Shown here: positions 50,592 to 60,136 of the stretch, piece by piece
Position numbering within the stretch: position 1 is the stretch's first letter
How the letters are laid out: each line of letters begins with the position of its first letter
DNA from: Nitrospinaceae bacterium
Lineage (GTDB): Bacteria; Nitrospinota; Nitrospinia; Nitrospinales; Nitrospinaceae
Reading direction: 5' to 3'
DNA length: 64,000 bases
NCBI GenBank assembly: GCA_029261395.1
Contig: JAJDBJ010000029.1
Coordinates: forward strand, 22,686-86,685
The notes under the pieces: generated by a model
Database searches by the model: none
What the model saw: only the letters and a program-made list of their open reading frames with translations
What the model was told of the DNA's origin: nothing
Translations under genes and position numbers: made by a program

Positions 50592-50873
50592 TTAAAGGAT
50601 GAGACCCCGTTCGCGGGCCAACTTGGTTTTTACCATTTGAAAGACCCGCCCATAGTCCATCATATCCCTTTCGTACTCCTTGGTGCGGGATTCGATGAGC
50701 AATCTGACCTCTTCATTCAACTGGTCTTCTACCATTAAATCTTCGGTGATCACGTCGTTCACAATGGCCTCCAACTTTTCAGGACGGTCTTCCCAGACTA
50801 GATAATCTCCCTCAATCAAAGCGGCCACGATTTTTTTTGCGATCCGGTCCAGCAGTTCTTTTTGAATTCTCAT
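50592..50873 (-). CDS. DUF507 family protein (first of pair)
   Basis: A 93-residue, helical DUF507-like protein (LLDRIAKKIVAALIEGDYLVW, PEKLEAIVNDVITEDLMVEDQL and a basic C-terminus). It precedes its shorter-spaced paralogue by nine bases. A tRNA-Gly gene ends 30 bases upstream, on the same strand, so the unit may be co-transcribed with the tRNA. Function unknown. Confidence 0.85.
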   Translation of the reverse strand: MRIQKELLDRIAKKIVAALIEGDYLVWEDRPEKLEAIVNDVITEDLMVEDQLNEEVRLLIESRTKEYERDMMDYGRVFQMVKTKLARERGLIL

Positions 50874-50903
50874 AAAAAAATGAATACTTCCGTTAGTTTA
50901 AAG

Positions 50904-50976
50904 AGCGGGAGACGGGGTTCGAACCCGCGACATTCAGCTTGGGAAGCTGACACTCTACCAACTGAGCTACTCCCGC
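50904..50976 (-). tRNA. tRNA-Gly (anticodon CCC)
   Basis: A 73-nucleotide tRNA read on the minus strand. The acceptor GCGGGAG pairs with CTCCCGC, the anticodon stem TCAGC/GCTGA encloses TTCCCAA (anticodon CCC), and the T-arm reads GCGGG-TTCGAAC-CCCGT. The discriminator is T and the CCA end is not encoded, unlike the other two tRNAs in the window. Confidence 0.95.
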
Positions 50977-50988
50977 GTCGTTCGCTGG

Positions 50989-51168
50989 TTAACCTTCTCC
51001 CAAAATCATAATCAGATAATCCGAGGAGGTTTGAATTTCCAAAATCTCCAAACCTTCGCTACGGATTTTCTGGATCGCTTTGGCCACCATTTTTTCGATG
51101 GCTTCGGCGCTTTCTTCATTTATGTTGATCGCTTTGACACCGGTAATTTTCTTCCCATCTGAAGTCAT
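50989..51168 (-). CDS. Small conserved-looking protein, 59 residues
   Basis: A short reading frame from ATG at 51168 to TAA at 50989, with GAGGA about seven bases ahead of the ATG. The translation begins MTSDGKKITGVKAININ and ends SSDYLIMILGEG, with a charged amphipathic helix (EESAEAIEKMVAKAIQKIR) between two short strands; this beta-alpha-beta arrangement looks like a real folded unit. It lies immediately upstream of tRNA-Gly and the DUF507 pair on the same strand. No known family recognised. Confidence 0.6.
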   Translation of the reverse strand: MTSDGKKITGVKAININEESAEAIEKMVAKAIQKIRSEGLEILEIQTSSDYLIMILGEG

Positions 51169-51528
51169 CCAGCAGTCCTCGAATTGGCCTAACCTATTGA
51201 AATTAAATGACTTTAATTAATCAAACTCTCTTAGGAGAAAAAAAGTGATCGCTTTTTCAACACGAGAGGCATTATCTAACATTTAAAATACTTAATCAAA
51301 TATTATAATATTTCGTAATTCACCCGATAAGTTACGGGAATTTTTAAGAAGTTTAAACCGGTATTGTAATCAACAGGGTATTTGAGTAATATGATCCACC
51401 GCTGGGAAACCGGGTGTTGAATCAGGAAATACTGCGATCCTGTTATTGTTTTTACAGGGTTCTCAAATTATATAATTTTCTACAGGGCCCTTTTTATGGA
51501 GGGCCTTGTGTTTAATCGTGAAAGTTGA
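51169..51528. other. Gene-free AT-rich stretch of 360 bases between the 59-residue gene and tatC
   Basis: No gene is supported. It contains an AT-rich dyad (AATTAAA, four bases, TTTAATT at 51201-51218) upstream of the minus-strand 59-residue gene, and a perfect TATAAT at 51471-51476 followed by a small hairpin (51486-51505) upstream of tatC. The region probably holds the two divergent promoters. Confidence 0.5.
51446..51476 (+). promoter_or_regulatory. Candidate tatC promoter
   Basis: A perfect TATAAT (51471-51476) preceded by TTGTTT at 51446 with a long 19-base spacer, or by TTTACA at 51451 with a short 14-base spacer. The -10 is convincing but the -35 is ambiguous. A six-bp hairpin (GGCCCT/AGGGCC, 51486-51505) lies between it and the start codon. 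Confidence 0.35.
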
Positions 51529-52386
51529 ATGGCTGAAAAGTTAAATTTTACCGAAAAAGTTCCCATTTCATCTCATCTGATTGAGCTGAAAAACAGGATG
51601 ATCAAGGTCACCATTGTGTTGGCCTTTTTCTTCGGATTATGTTTTTACTTCAAAGAATTCCTGCTTTTCTGGTTGGAAGACCCCCTTCCTCTCAAATACA
51701 AAGGCAACCTCATTTTCATCAGTCCCACGGAACCTTTTTTCGCGCATATGAAGGTGTCCTTCATGGGAGCCCTTTTTATTTCGATGCCTTATATTCTGTA
51801 CCATATCTGGTTCTTTGTCTCTCCGGGTCTCAAGGTCAAAGAGAAAAAGATCACCATGATGTTCGTTCTTTTTGGGACTCTCTTTTTTCTATTTGGTGGA
51901 GTCTTCTGTTATTTCCTGGTCCTGCCGCTCGGCCTCAAGTTCCTGATTGGCTATGGAGTCGAGTATTACAACTTTCAGCTCACCATCCAACTGTACTTCA
52001 GTTTTGTGGTGAAAATGATTCTGGCGTTCGCGTTTGCCTTCCAGACTCCATTGATTATGGTGTTGCTGACCAAGTTCGGCGTTATCAACACCATCAAAAT
52101 GCGGTTGTACCGCAAATGGGCTTTCCTGGGAGCCTTTGGTCTGTCGGCTGTACTCACACCGCCCGATATCATCACCCAGGTACTTTTGGGTATTCCCTTG
52201 TATCTGCTTTACGAGTTCGGTGTTTTGGTATCCGCCTTTTTTGAAGATCCCAAGCAGAGAAAGCAGGTGCTCGAACAAATGCGACTGCAGAGGGAAATGA
52301 GGGAAGCGAAGAAAGAGGCCGCTATGAAGAGCACCGTCGATCAGAAAAAGGTCAAAAAGACGGTTAAGGTGAAAACCAAGAAATAG
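51529..52386 (+). CDS. tatC: Sec-independent translocase subunit TatC
   Basis: Receptor subunit of the Tat pathway for folded, cofactor-bearing proteins such as the Rieske subunit. Six transmembrane helices are visible from about residue 24 onward, with the family motifs PISSHLIELKNRMIKV near the N-terminus and PTEPFFAHMKVSFMGALFISMPY-like periplasmic and helix segments, GVFCYFLVLPLGLKFL and the LTPPDIITQVLLGIPLYLLYE end. The 285-residue length includes a basic C-terminal tail (KKEAAMKSTVDQKKVKKTVK). TatA/TatB are not adjacent, which is common. Confidence 0.95.
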   Translation: MAEKLNFTEKVPISSHLIELKNRMIKVTIVLAFFFGLCFYFKEFLLFWLEDPLPLKYKGNLIFISPTEPFFAHMKVSFMGALFISMPYILYHIWFFVSPGLKVKEKKITMMFVLFGTLFFLFGGVFCYFLVLPLGLKFLIGYGVEYYNFQLTIQLYFSFVVKMILAFAFAFQTPLIMVLLTKFGVINTIKMRLYRKWAFLGAFGLSAVLTPPDIITQVLLGIPLYLLYEFGVLVSAFFEDPKQRKQVLEQMRLQREMREAKKEAAMKSTVDQKKVKKTVKVKTKK

Positions 52387-52416
52387 TCTGATTGATTTCT
52401 CTTTCCCCCTCAATCC

Positions 52417-53166
52417 CTAGAACAGAAATCCCAACAAGGTGAAAACCCTGGGGTAGTGGTGCACCAACAGCCAACCGGCGGTGTGGCACGCGATCTGGAA
52501 GATCAAAGGAGCCAACAGTGATCCGTTGAAGCAATAAAAGAATGCTGAAATGAGTCCGAGTAAGAACATTCCCAATTGAAGATCAAAGTGAACCAGCGTG
52601 AATATCAATCCCCCCAGGTAAATCGCCAGCACCGGTTTGATTTTGCGAATCAGCGCCTGAAAAACATATCCGGTTAAAAACACCTGCTCAGTCAACGTCA
52701 AAAATATTGCCGGTATTATAAAGACAATAAATGAAGAGCTTTCTTCCGACACCTCGGAAAGCCTTTGATCCGCTCCGGAAAATAATTCGGCCTGCCCCAA
52801 TCCGGACACCCCGATAAAAAAATCAAGCAGGGGAACTATAGCGACCATCAGTATCCCCGACAGGCCTCCCACTAGCAGGTTTTGCTTCCAAAGTTTTGTA
52901 TGAAGACCCAATTGGTTCCACGTCGCGTGGCGTGAAAGAATCAGAATCAACACCACCAATCCAAAATACGCGGGGTAGACCGCGGCTTCCCATTGTTGAG
53001 CCTGAGGGAAAACGATGTGGAACAGTGGGAATAATATGCACAAGTAAACCACAAGAGCCCCTACAGGTCCCTTTAATCCCCAAGTACCTCTAAAATTGGC
53101 TCTTTCAAACATTCGCGTTCGTAATTTCGGTAACGGATTCGGTGGATTGTTTTGCGGCAACCTCAA
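52417..53166 (-). CDS. CPBP-type intramembrane protease homologue, partly degenerate
   Basis: A 249-residue multi-spanning membrane protein with about seven hydrophobic helices. It has the layout of the CPBP (CAAX protease/bacteriocin-processing) family: LTEQVFLTG occupies the place of the EExxFRG motif with one Glu and no Arg, LIFTLVHFDL carries the FxxxH, and CHTAGWLL the last His. The altered first motif makes activity doubtful. The frame opens at a TTG at 53166 with an AAAGG site close by; an ATG at 53112 is the alternative start. It converges with tatC. Confidence 0.75.
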   Translation of the reverse strand: MRLPQNNPPNPLPKLRTRMFERANFRGTWGLKGPVGALVVYLCILFPLFHIVFPQAQQWEAAVYPAYFGLVVLILILSRHATWNQLGLHTKLWKQNLLVGGLSGILMVAIVPLLDFFIGVSGLGQAELFSGADQRLSEVSEESSSFIVFIIPAIFLTLTEQVFLTGYVFQALIRKIKPVLAIYLGGLIFTLVHFDLQLGMFLLGLISAFFYCFNGSLLAPLIFQIACHTAGWLLVHHYPRVFTLLGFLF

Positions 53167-53227
53167 TGCCTTTTCATGATACTATACTCGGCTTAAATGC
53201 ACTCAAAAGTCAACAGGAGCCTGTATC

Positions 53228-54115
53228 GTGGAAGTCAACATATCCGTCTGGAAGGACCAGGGATTGTCGGATAGCGAAATCACAAAGAAAATCGTCCTCT
53301 CCAAGCATAATTTGGTAAACAGCAATCTGAGTGAAATCAACATCAAGGGAGCCAACCTTTCGCAGGGAAACCTCATGCGCGCCAATATGAGAAAAGCGGA
53401 TCTTACGGAAGTGGATTTCAGGGGCGCCGACATGATGGGAACTCTTTTTGATGGTGGCAATTTGACCGGTGCCTTGTTTACCGGTAACCATATGACCCAG
53501 TCCGTGTTTGATGAAGCCCGTCTCGATCGGGCTAACTTTAGCGGAGCCAACCTGGCCAACTCCGTTTTCAAGTGGGCAAAAATGACAGGCACCGTTTTCA
53601 CCAAAGCCGTCATGACCCAGGCCGTACTCACTGGCACCGAAATGAATCAGGTTAATTTCATCAAAGCCAATATGACGCATGTGAGTTTCCGCGAAGCTGT
53701 GATCAACAACACGCAATTTAACTTTACCAAATGCACACGGACGGATTTTCGCGAAACAGAAATTGAGGGGAGCGATTTTTCCCAGGCCGATCTAGGTCAG
53801 GCCGACTTCCGAGTATCCACGATCTCCCAAACTCAGTTCAACGGTTCCAACTTAAGACAGACCAATTTTACCAGCGCGGAAATGGATGAAGTTGATTTCA
53901 CAGACTGCAATCTGGATCAGGCGGATTTTACTGACGCGGAATTAAAGGGAGTGAATTTCAAGGGAGCCCTATTGACCGCTGCCAATCTCAAATCTATCAC
54001 CAACCTTTCCTGCGAACAGATCAATTCCGCCAAAATCGACAAGCACACCAAAATCCCATCTCATCTGGAAGTGATATGGGAAGGTAAAAAGTTTGAATGT
54101 AAATTGCGGCAGTAA
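53228..54115 (+). CDS. Pentapeptide repeat protein
   Basis: A 295-residue protein made almost entirely of A(D/N)LxX-type pentapeptide repeats from about residue 25 to 260 (for example ANLSQGNLMRANMRKADLT, NFSGANLANSVFKWAKMT, VDFTDCNLDQADFTDAELK), which fold into a right-handed quadrilateral beta-helix. The start is GTG. No signal peptide is seen. Pentapeptide proteins include DNA mimics and structural proteins; nothing in the context identifies a target. It stands alone between a divergent CPBP gene and a gene-free stretch. Confidence 0.88.
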   Translation: MEVNISVWKDQGLSDSEITKKIVLSKHNLVNSNLSEINIKGANLSQGNLMRANMRKADLTEVDFRGADMMGTLFDGGNLTGALFTGNHMTQSVFDEARLDRANFSGANLANSVFKWAKMTGTVFTKAVMTQAVLTGTEMNQVNFIKANMTHVSFREAVINNTQFNFTKCTRTDFRETEIEGSDFSQADLGQADFRVSTISQTQFNGSNLRQTNFTSAEMDEVDFTDCNLDQADFTDAELKGVNFKGALLTAANLKSITNLSCEQINSAKIDKHTKIPSHLEVIWEGKKFECKLRQ

Positions 54116-54454
54116 TTTTAAATTCGTGTAAATTATTTTTATTCAATTACTTATGTGTAGGTGGCTTTAGCTTTTGAGTTTTCTTCTGGGAGCACAAGGG
54201 GCCACGGGTCAGCCAGAGTTGACAAGGCAGATGTATTTTTCTACTATCCATAGCGGAGAGCCTTTTTCATAAAATTCTAGATGCCTACAGAGTCGATACC
54301 GGGCAGTCGAGGACACCTCCCATTTAGTTAGGAACGGTTGTTATTCTTTTCCAAATTTGAGACCACTCATTTCAAACATTCCTCTCGCGTTTATTCGAAC
54401 TGACAGTAATCCTGTCTACTCGATGGCCGCCCGGAACGGGAACATAAAAAATAT
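54116..54454. other. Gene-free stretch of 339 bases upstream of rpiB
   Basis: No gene is supported. It contains a promoter-like element at 54219-54247, leaving a leader of about 205 bases ahead of rpiB. The leader holds several short self-complementary patches but no fold that I can match to a known riboswitch. Possible regulatory RNA. Confidence 0.45.
54219..54247 (+). promoter_or_regulatory. Promoter-like element for rpiB-glyA-nrdR
   Basis: TTGACA (54219-54224, perfect), 17-base spacer, TACTAT (54242-54247). It is correctly oriented and far upstream of rpiB, suggesting a long leader. Confidence 0.55.
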
Positions 54455-54934
54455 ATGAACAGAGATTTAAAGATCGGCAACATTGTCATTGCCTCCGATC
54501 ATGCAGGCTTTGAATTGAAAGAAAGTATTGTGAAATGCCTGAAAGAAAGTGGCATCTCGGTCGAAGATCTGGGTCCGAACAATTCCGACCGGGTGGATTA
54601 TCCCGATTATGGAATCAAGCTCGCTAAAGCGGTTTCAGATGATGAAAACCTGAATGGCATCGTCATCTGCGGAACGGGCATCGGCATGTCCATCGTGGTC
54701 AACCGGTTCCCGAAAGTCCGGGGCACCTTGTGCTCGGATGTGTATACTGCCAAACTGTGTCGACAGCACAACGACTCCAATGTCCTGATTCTTGGAGGCC
54801 GTGTGGTGGGCGCGGGATTGGCTCATGAAATCGTCAACACCTGGCTGGCCACTCCGTTTGAGGGGGGCCGCCACAGTGACCGTCTGAAAAAAATAGATAA
54901 TATCGAAAACATGTTAATCAAGGGAGAACTGTAA
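54455..54934 (+). CDS. rpiB: Ribose-5-phosphate isomerase B
   Basis: Interconverts ribose 5-phosphate and ribulose 5-phosphate. Family motifs are [30 protein letters not shown], the catalytic Cys in [12 protein letters not shown], and [19 protein letters not shown] with the terminal [18 protein letters not shown]. The length of 159 residues is typical. The gene begins a cluster with glyA and nrdR; the gap to glyA is one base, so translation is coupled. This cluster order is widespread among bacteria. Confidence 0.96.
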   Translation: MNRDLKIGNIVIASDHAGFELKESIVKCLKESGISVEDLGPNNSDRVDYPDYGIKLAKAVSDDENLNGIVICGTGIGMSIVVNRFPKVRGTLCSDVYTAKLCRQHNDSNVLILGGRVVGAGLAHEIVNTWLATPFEGGRHSDRLKKIDNIENMLIKGEL

Positions 54935-54935
54935 C

Positions 54936-56189
<1,254 letters not shown>

Positions 56190-56195
56190 TCCCCT

Positions 56196-56657
56196 ATGAA
56201 ATGTCCCAATTGCTCGAACATGGAAAACAAGGTGGTGGACTCCCGGACCAACCGGGATGGCGACCTGACCCGCCGCCGCCGCGAATGTCTGAATTGCGGT
56301 GAACGGTTCACCACTTATGAGCGCATCGAAAGAACTCCGCTTCTCATCGTTAAGCAGGATGGGCGGCGGGAGGAATTCAATCGCAACAAGATATTATCGG
56401 GAGTGCAGAAAGCCTGCCAAAAGAGGCCCGTCAGTGTTGAGCAGATGGAGAATTTGGTCGACGGAATTGAGCGCTATTTTCAGGATGCCGGCGAAAAAGA
56501 GATCTCCGCCGTTACCGTCGGCGAAAAGGTGGTCAAGGAACTGTACAGTCTGGACAGTGTCGCCTATGTCCGATTTGCTTCCGTTTATCGCGACTTCAAA
56601 GACGTCAACGAATTCATGGCGGAGCTTAAAGGTATCATCAAAAATAAAGATCATTAA
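56196..56657 (+). CDS. nrdR: Transcriptional repressor NrdR
   Basis: Zinc-ribbon and ATP-cone regulator that represses ribonucleotide reductase genes according to (d)ATP level. Zinc ligands C3, C6, C31 and C34 are in place (CPNC, CLNC), followed by RFTTYERIE and an ATP-cone domain (about 48-135, with [20 protein letters not shown] [17 protein letters not shown]). The length of 153 residues is normal. It ends the rpiB-glyA-nrdR cluster. No ribonucleotide reductase gene is in the window. Confidence 0.97.
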   Translation: MKCPNCSNMENKVVDSRTNRDGDLTRRRRECLNCGERFTTYERIERTPLLIVKQDGRREEFNRNKILSGVQKACQKRPVSVEQMENLVDGIERYFQDAGEKEISAVTVGEKVVKELYSLDSVAYVRFASVYRDFKDVNEFMAELKGIIKNKDH

Positions 56658-56831
56658 ACCGAGACTTGTCATCGCATCGGTATCATGCTGAGCTTGGCGA
56701 ATATGACACTCTGCTAGCCTTCGAAAGACTCAGGGAGACGTGGCTACGCAAAACCTCTTTATCATATCCTTCTCCGAATTCTGAAAATATCCCTAACTCA
56801 TTCAAAATTAAGACCCTTCCTTCCTAAGTTA

Positions 56832-56860
56832 TTGAACATTCAGGGTTAAAGTGATAACAT
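56832..56860 (+). promoter_or_regulatory. Promoter for hemX-hemA-hemC
   Basis: TTGAAC (56832-56837), 17-base spacer, TAACAT (56855-56860), about 40 bases before the hemX ATG. Confidence 0.58.
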
Positions 56861-56900
56861 GCTCAGTTCTTTAACCGCATTCAGATTTTATTGAAAATCG

Positions 56901-57692
56901 ATGAAAATCATTACCTTCAATATTGCGATGATCTGTTATTTGTTGGCATCATTGGAATATTTTATTTACCTCGTTTATCGGAAGCCCGGGGTATCCGTAC
57001 TGGCGACGTCAACTGTGATGGTGGGTCTGTTATCGCATACGGCGATCATAGCTCTTCGATCCCAGGAAACCGGGCATGGACCCTACACCACTTCCTTTGA
57101 AGTAGCGGTTTTTCTGTCGTGGCTGGTGGTGGTCGTCTATTGCTTCACCCATTGGAGATACAAGATCAAGGACCTGGGTTCGTTTGTCATCCCGGTCGCC
57201 TTTCTGATCCTGCTCTACGCGACTTTCTTGTCGAAGGAAATTGTCGATTTTCCGGAATCGGAATTCCGGGTTTTACTGACACTGCACCGGACATTATCCG
57301 TTATCGGGTTTGCCGCTTTTGCCATTGCGTTTGGGCTTGGGGTGATGTATTTAATTCAAGAAAAACAGGTAAAATCGAAGAAATTGGGTATGATGTATTT
57401 CAGGATGCCTTCGCTGGAATCTCTCGATAATCTGATCTATAAAGCGGTGGCTGTCGGGTTTCCCTTATTCACGCTGGGATTTTTGACAGGTGCCATCTGG
57501 AATATCAAGATGAGCCAGGCGTCGCTATTTTCACTGGATCTGGTTGCCATCTGGCCGCTGGTCATTGGGTGGGTATTATACGGTCTGGTATTTTTTGGAC
57601 GGTACCGGATGGGCTGGCGCGGTAAAAAAATCGCGCAGGCTTCGGTGATCGGTTTTGTAACTGTTATATTAAGCATTCTTTTGCACGTTTGA
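56901..57692 (+). CDS. HemX/CcsA-type membrane protein of the cytochrome c biogenesis family
   Basis: A 263-residue protein with about eight hydrophobic helices. The HGPYTTSFEVAVFLSWLVVVVYCF and LTGAIWNIK regions resemble the Trp-rich, His-containing motifs of the CcsA/CcmC/HemX family. Being directly ahead of hemA and hemC, it matches the HemX position, where it affects glutamyl-tRNA reductase level in some bacteria, or it could serve in cytochrome c maturation, which the octaheme cytochrome would need. Start ATG 56901. Its stop overlaps a TTG ahead of hemA. Confidence 0.85.
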   Translation: MKIITFNIAMICYLLASLEYFIYLVYRKPGVSVLATSTVMVGLLSHTAIIALRSQETGHGPYTTSFEVAVFLSWLVVVVYCFTHWRYKIKDLGSFVIPVAFLILLYATFLSKEIVDFPESEFRVLLTLHRTLSVIGFAAFAIAFGLGVMYLIQEKQVKSKKLGMMYFRMPSLESLDNLIYKAVAVGFPLFTLGFLTGAIWNIKMSQASLFSLDLVAIWPLVIGWVLYGLVFFGRYRMGWRGKKIAQASVIGFVTVILSILLHV

Positions 57693-57694
57693 AT

Positions 57695-58969
57695 ATGGCT
57701 GAATCCAATCTTATCATCGTAGGCGTCAACCACAAAACCACTCCGGTGGAATTGCGGGAGAAGCTCGCCTTCACCAAGGGGAGTATCGAGGAGTCGACGG
57801 AAAAGCTCGTGGGCTTTCCAGAAATCGACGAGAACCTCATTATTTCCACCTGCAACCGTGTCGAAATCTACGCCCGCGTGAACGATGTCGACAAGGGAAT
57901 CGATCGCCTGAAGAAGTTTATCTGTGATTTCCACATGATTCCCTACAATATGCTGGACAAGCATTTTTACGCGTTTCGGGAAGAAGAAACCGTGCAGCAT
58001 CTGTTCCGGGTATCCGCCAGTCTCGACTCCATGGTCGTTGGTGAGTCGCAAATACTGGGGCAGGTGAAGGATGCTTACAGCCTGGCCCGGTCCCTGCAGA
58101 CCACCGGCCTCATCCTGAATCAACTGTTCGAAAAAGCCTTCAACGTGGCCAAAAAAATTCGGGAGGAAACCGGCATTGCCGAAAGTGCAGTTTCCATCAG
58201 TTCAGCGGCAGTCGAGTTGGCCCGCAAAATTTTCGAAGACCTCGAGAACCACACCGTCATGCTGGTCGGCACCGGCGAAATGGCAGAACTGGCGGCCAAG
58301 CATCTGATCTCCTACGGCGTCAAAACCGTATACGTCGCCAGCCGGACTTATGAACGGGCAACGGCCCTGGCCAAAACTTTGAACGGCAGTGCGCTGGATT
58401 TCGAACATTTTAAAACCGAATTGCACAAAGCCGACATCATCATCAGCTCAACCGCAGCCCCCAAATTTATCATCGACAAAGAGATGGTTCAGGCCGCGAT
58501 CCATGAACGGAAAAATCGACCCATGTTTTTTATCGATATTGCCGTTCCCCGTGATATCGAGCCGGAAGTGAACGATCTGGAAAACGTTTATTTATACGAT
58601 ATCGACGATCTCCAAAGTGTGGTGAACGCCAACCTTCAGGAGCGGGAAAAAGAAGCGGAACTGGCCATGGGTATTATTCAGACGGAAGTCGGCAAATTCA
58701 ATAACTGGGTGGATTCCCTGGATGCCATACCGACTATCGTTGAATTGAGAAAACGCGCCGAGGCGGTTCGGGTGCAGGAAATCCAAAAAACTCTTAGAAA
58801 AATGACGCATCTCTCGGACGAAGATAAAGACAATCTTCACCTGATGACCTCGTCCATCATCAATAAAATTCTTCACAAACCTACCCTCAACCTTAAGAAA
58901 AAAACACAAACTACCGAAGGCCGAACTTACCTGAAAGCCATTCGCGATTTGTTTCACCTGGACGACTAA
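57695..58969 (+). CDS. hemA: Glutamyl-tRNA reductase HemA
   Basis: First committed enzyme of C5 tetrapyrrole synthesis; reduces glutamyl-tRNA with NADPH. The catalytic Cys is at residue 53 (ISTCNRVEIYA); further landmarks are IVGVNHKTTPVELREKLAF, SLDSMVVGESQILGQVKDAY, the Rossmann motif MLVGTGEMAELAAKHL and the C-terminal LRKMTHLSDEDKDNLHLMTSSIINK dimerisation helix. ATG 57695 gives 424 residues; a TTG two codons upstream overlaps the hemX stop. hemC follows with no gap. Confidence 0.97.
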   Translation: MAESNLIIVGVNHKTTPVELREKLAFTKGSIEESTEKLVGFPEIDENLIISTCNRVEIYARVNDVDKGIDRLKKFICDFHMIPYNMLDKHFYAFREEETVQHLFRVSASLDSMVVGESQILGQVKDAYSLARSLQTTGLILNQLFEKAFNVAKKIREETGIAESAVSISSAAVELARKIFEDLENHTVMLVGTGEMAELAAKHLISYGVKTVYVASRTYERATALAKTLNGSALDFEHFKTELHKADIIISSTAAPKFIIDKEMVQAAIHERKNRPMFFIDIAVPRDIEPEVNDLENVYLYDIDDLQSVVNANLQEREKEAELAMGIIQTEVGKFNNWVDSLDAIPTIVELRKRAEAVRVQEIQKTLRKMTHLSDEDKDNLHLMTSSIINKILHKPTLNLKKKTQTTEGRTYLKAIRDLFHLDD

Positions 58970-59908
58970 ATGGCGGATACTTTTTCCAAAACAATTACCA
59001 TAGGAACACGTGGGAGCCCACTGGCTCTCTGGCAGGCTCACTGGATCAAATCCCAATTGGAATCGGTACATGACGATTTGACCGTTGAGCTGGTCAAAAT
59101 CAAAACCTCCGGTGACATCATTCAGGATGTTCCTCTTGCCAAAGTAGGAGGCAAGGGACTGTTCACCAAGGAAATCGAGGAGAGCATGTTGCGCTATGAA
59201 ACCGATATCGCGGTTCACAGCATGAAGGATGTGCCCGTTCAGTTTCCTCCCAGCCTGACGTTGTCGGTGGTGACCGAGCGCGAAGACCCACGGGACGCGC
59301 TGATTTCCAGTAAAGGGTTTAAACTGGACACTCTTCCAAAAGGCGCCCGAGTCGGTACCGGCAGTTTCCGCAGAACCACACAACTCCTCCATTACCGACC
59401 GGACCTGGAAGTCGTTCCCATGCGCGGTAACGTTCAGACCCGATTAAACAAACTGGAGTCGGAAGGGTTGGATGCCATCATCCTCGCCGCCGCCGGGTTG
59501 ATACGCCTGGGTATGGCCGATCACATCACGGAATACATCGAGCCCGAAATCATGCTCCCGGGAGGCGGGCAGGGCGCTGTCGGTATTGAGTCCCGAAAGG
59601 AAGACCTCCGTGTGATGACTCGTATTTTTCCACTGGATCACGAAGAGACGCATCTCGCTCTGGAAGCCGAGCGTAGTTTTTTGACCCGGCTGGAAGGGGG
59701 TTGTCAGGTACCCATCGGTGTCTACGCAACGATTGATGGGGACAACTTACGTCTTCGGGGTTTGGTGGGAAGTCTCGATGGCAAGCAGGTGCTCAAAGCG
59801 GAACAGACCGGTTCCATTGAGGATCCCGAGGCCATAGGGCTTGAATTGGCCGGAGAAATTCTGGGAATGGGTGCAGACAAGATATTGAAAGAAGTATACG
59901 GAAATTAA
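58970..59908 (+). CDS. hemC: Porphobilinogen deaminase (hydroxymethylbilane synthase) HemC
   Basis: Assembles four porphobilinogen units into hydroxymethylbilane. The family pattern includes IGTRGSPLALWQAHWIK, KVGGKGLFTKEIEESML, VHSMKDVPVQFP, the GTGSFRRTTQLLHYRPDLEV region and the dipyrromethane-cofactor Cys in LEGGCQVPIGVYA at residue 245. The length is 312 residues. The ATG directly follows the hemA stop, giving tight coupling. hemD is not adjacent. Confidence 0.97.
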   Translation: MADTFSKTITIGTRGSPLALWQAHWIKSQLESVHDDLTVELVKIKTSGDIIQDVPLAKVGGKGLFTKEIEESMLRYETDIAVHSMKDVPVQFPPSLTLSVVTEREDPRDALISSKGFKLDTLPKGARVGTGSFRRTTQLLHYRPDLEVVPMRGNVQTRLNKLESEGLDAIILAAAGLIRLGMADHITEYIEPEIMLPGGGQGAVGIESRKEDLRVMTRIFPLDHEETHLALEAERSFLTRLEGGCQVPIGVYATIDGDNLRLRGLVGSLDGKQVLKAEQTGSIEDPEAIGLELAGEILGMGADKILKEVYGN

Positions 59909-59917
59909 AATACCCGT

Positions 59918-60109
59918 TTAATCTATCGTATTTAATTTCAACATCGCATACAAAGGGCACTTCGAGCTCAGTCCGGAAATTAAGGGCACCAATCCCGCCA
60001 CTGCCATTACACATCCCGCTCCATGGCCAATCACAACGCCCTGGAATATCATTCCCAAACCAAACATGATTCGGACCAGACGATCAATGCCACCAACATT
60101 TCTACACAT
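59918..60109 (-). CDS. DUF2892-type small membrane protein (YgaP-like)
   Basis: A 63-residue membrane protein starting MCRNVGGIDRLVRIMFG, with two hydrophobic helices (about 14-30 and 33-48) and the CPLYAML end typical of DUF2892 / the YgaP transmembrane domain. In some relatives this domain is joined to a rhodanese; here it stands alone. It lies tail-to-tail with hemC (nine bases) and downstream of the amino-acid dehydrogenase on the same strand. Confidence 0.8.
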   Translation of the reverse strand: MCRNVGGIDRLVRIMFGLGMIFQGVVIGHGAGCVMAVAGLVPLISGLSSKCPLYAMLKLNTID

Positions 60110-60136
60110 AATATTAGATTCCTTAGCAACTAACGT

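Noticed and set aside
51639..52244. A 201-residue plus-strand frame inside tatC
   Set aside because: It is an out-of-frame overlap of a canonical TatC and lacks a ribosome-binding site.
56658..56831. Patches such as GCTGAGCTTGGCGAA and CTTCGAAAGACTCAGG after nrdR, suggestive of a dispersed palindromic repeat
   Set aside because: They resemble common CTGAGCTTGTCGAAG-type repeats only loosely, and one imperfect occurrence in the window is too little to call.
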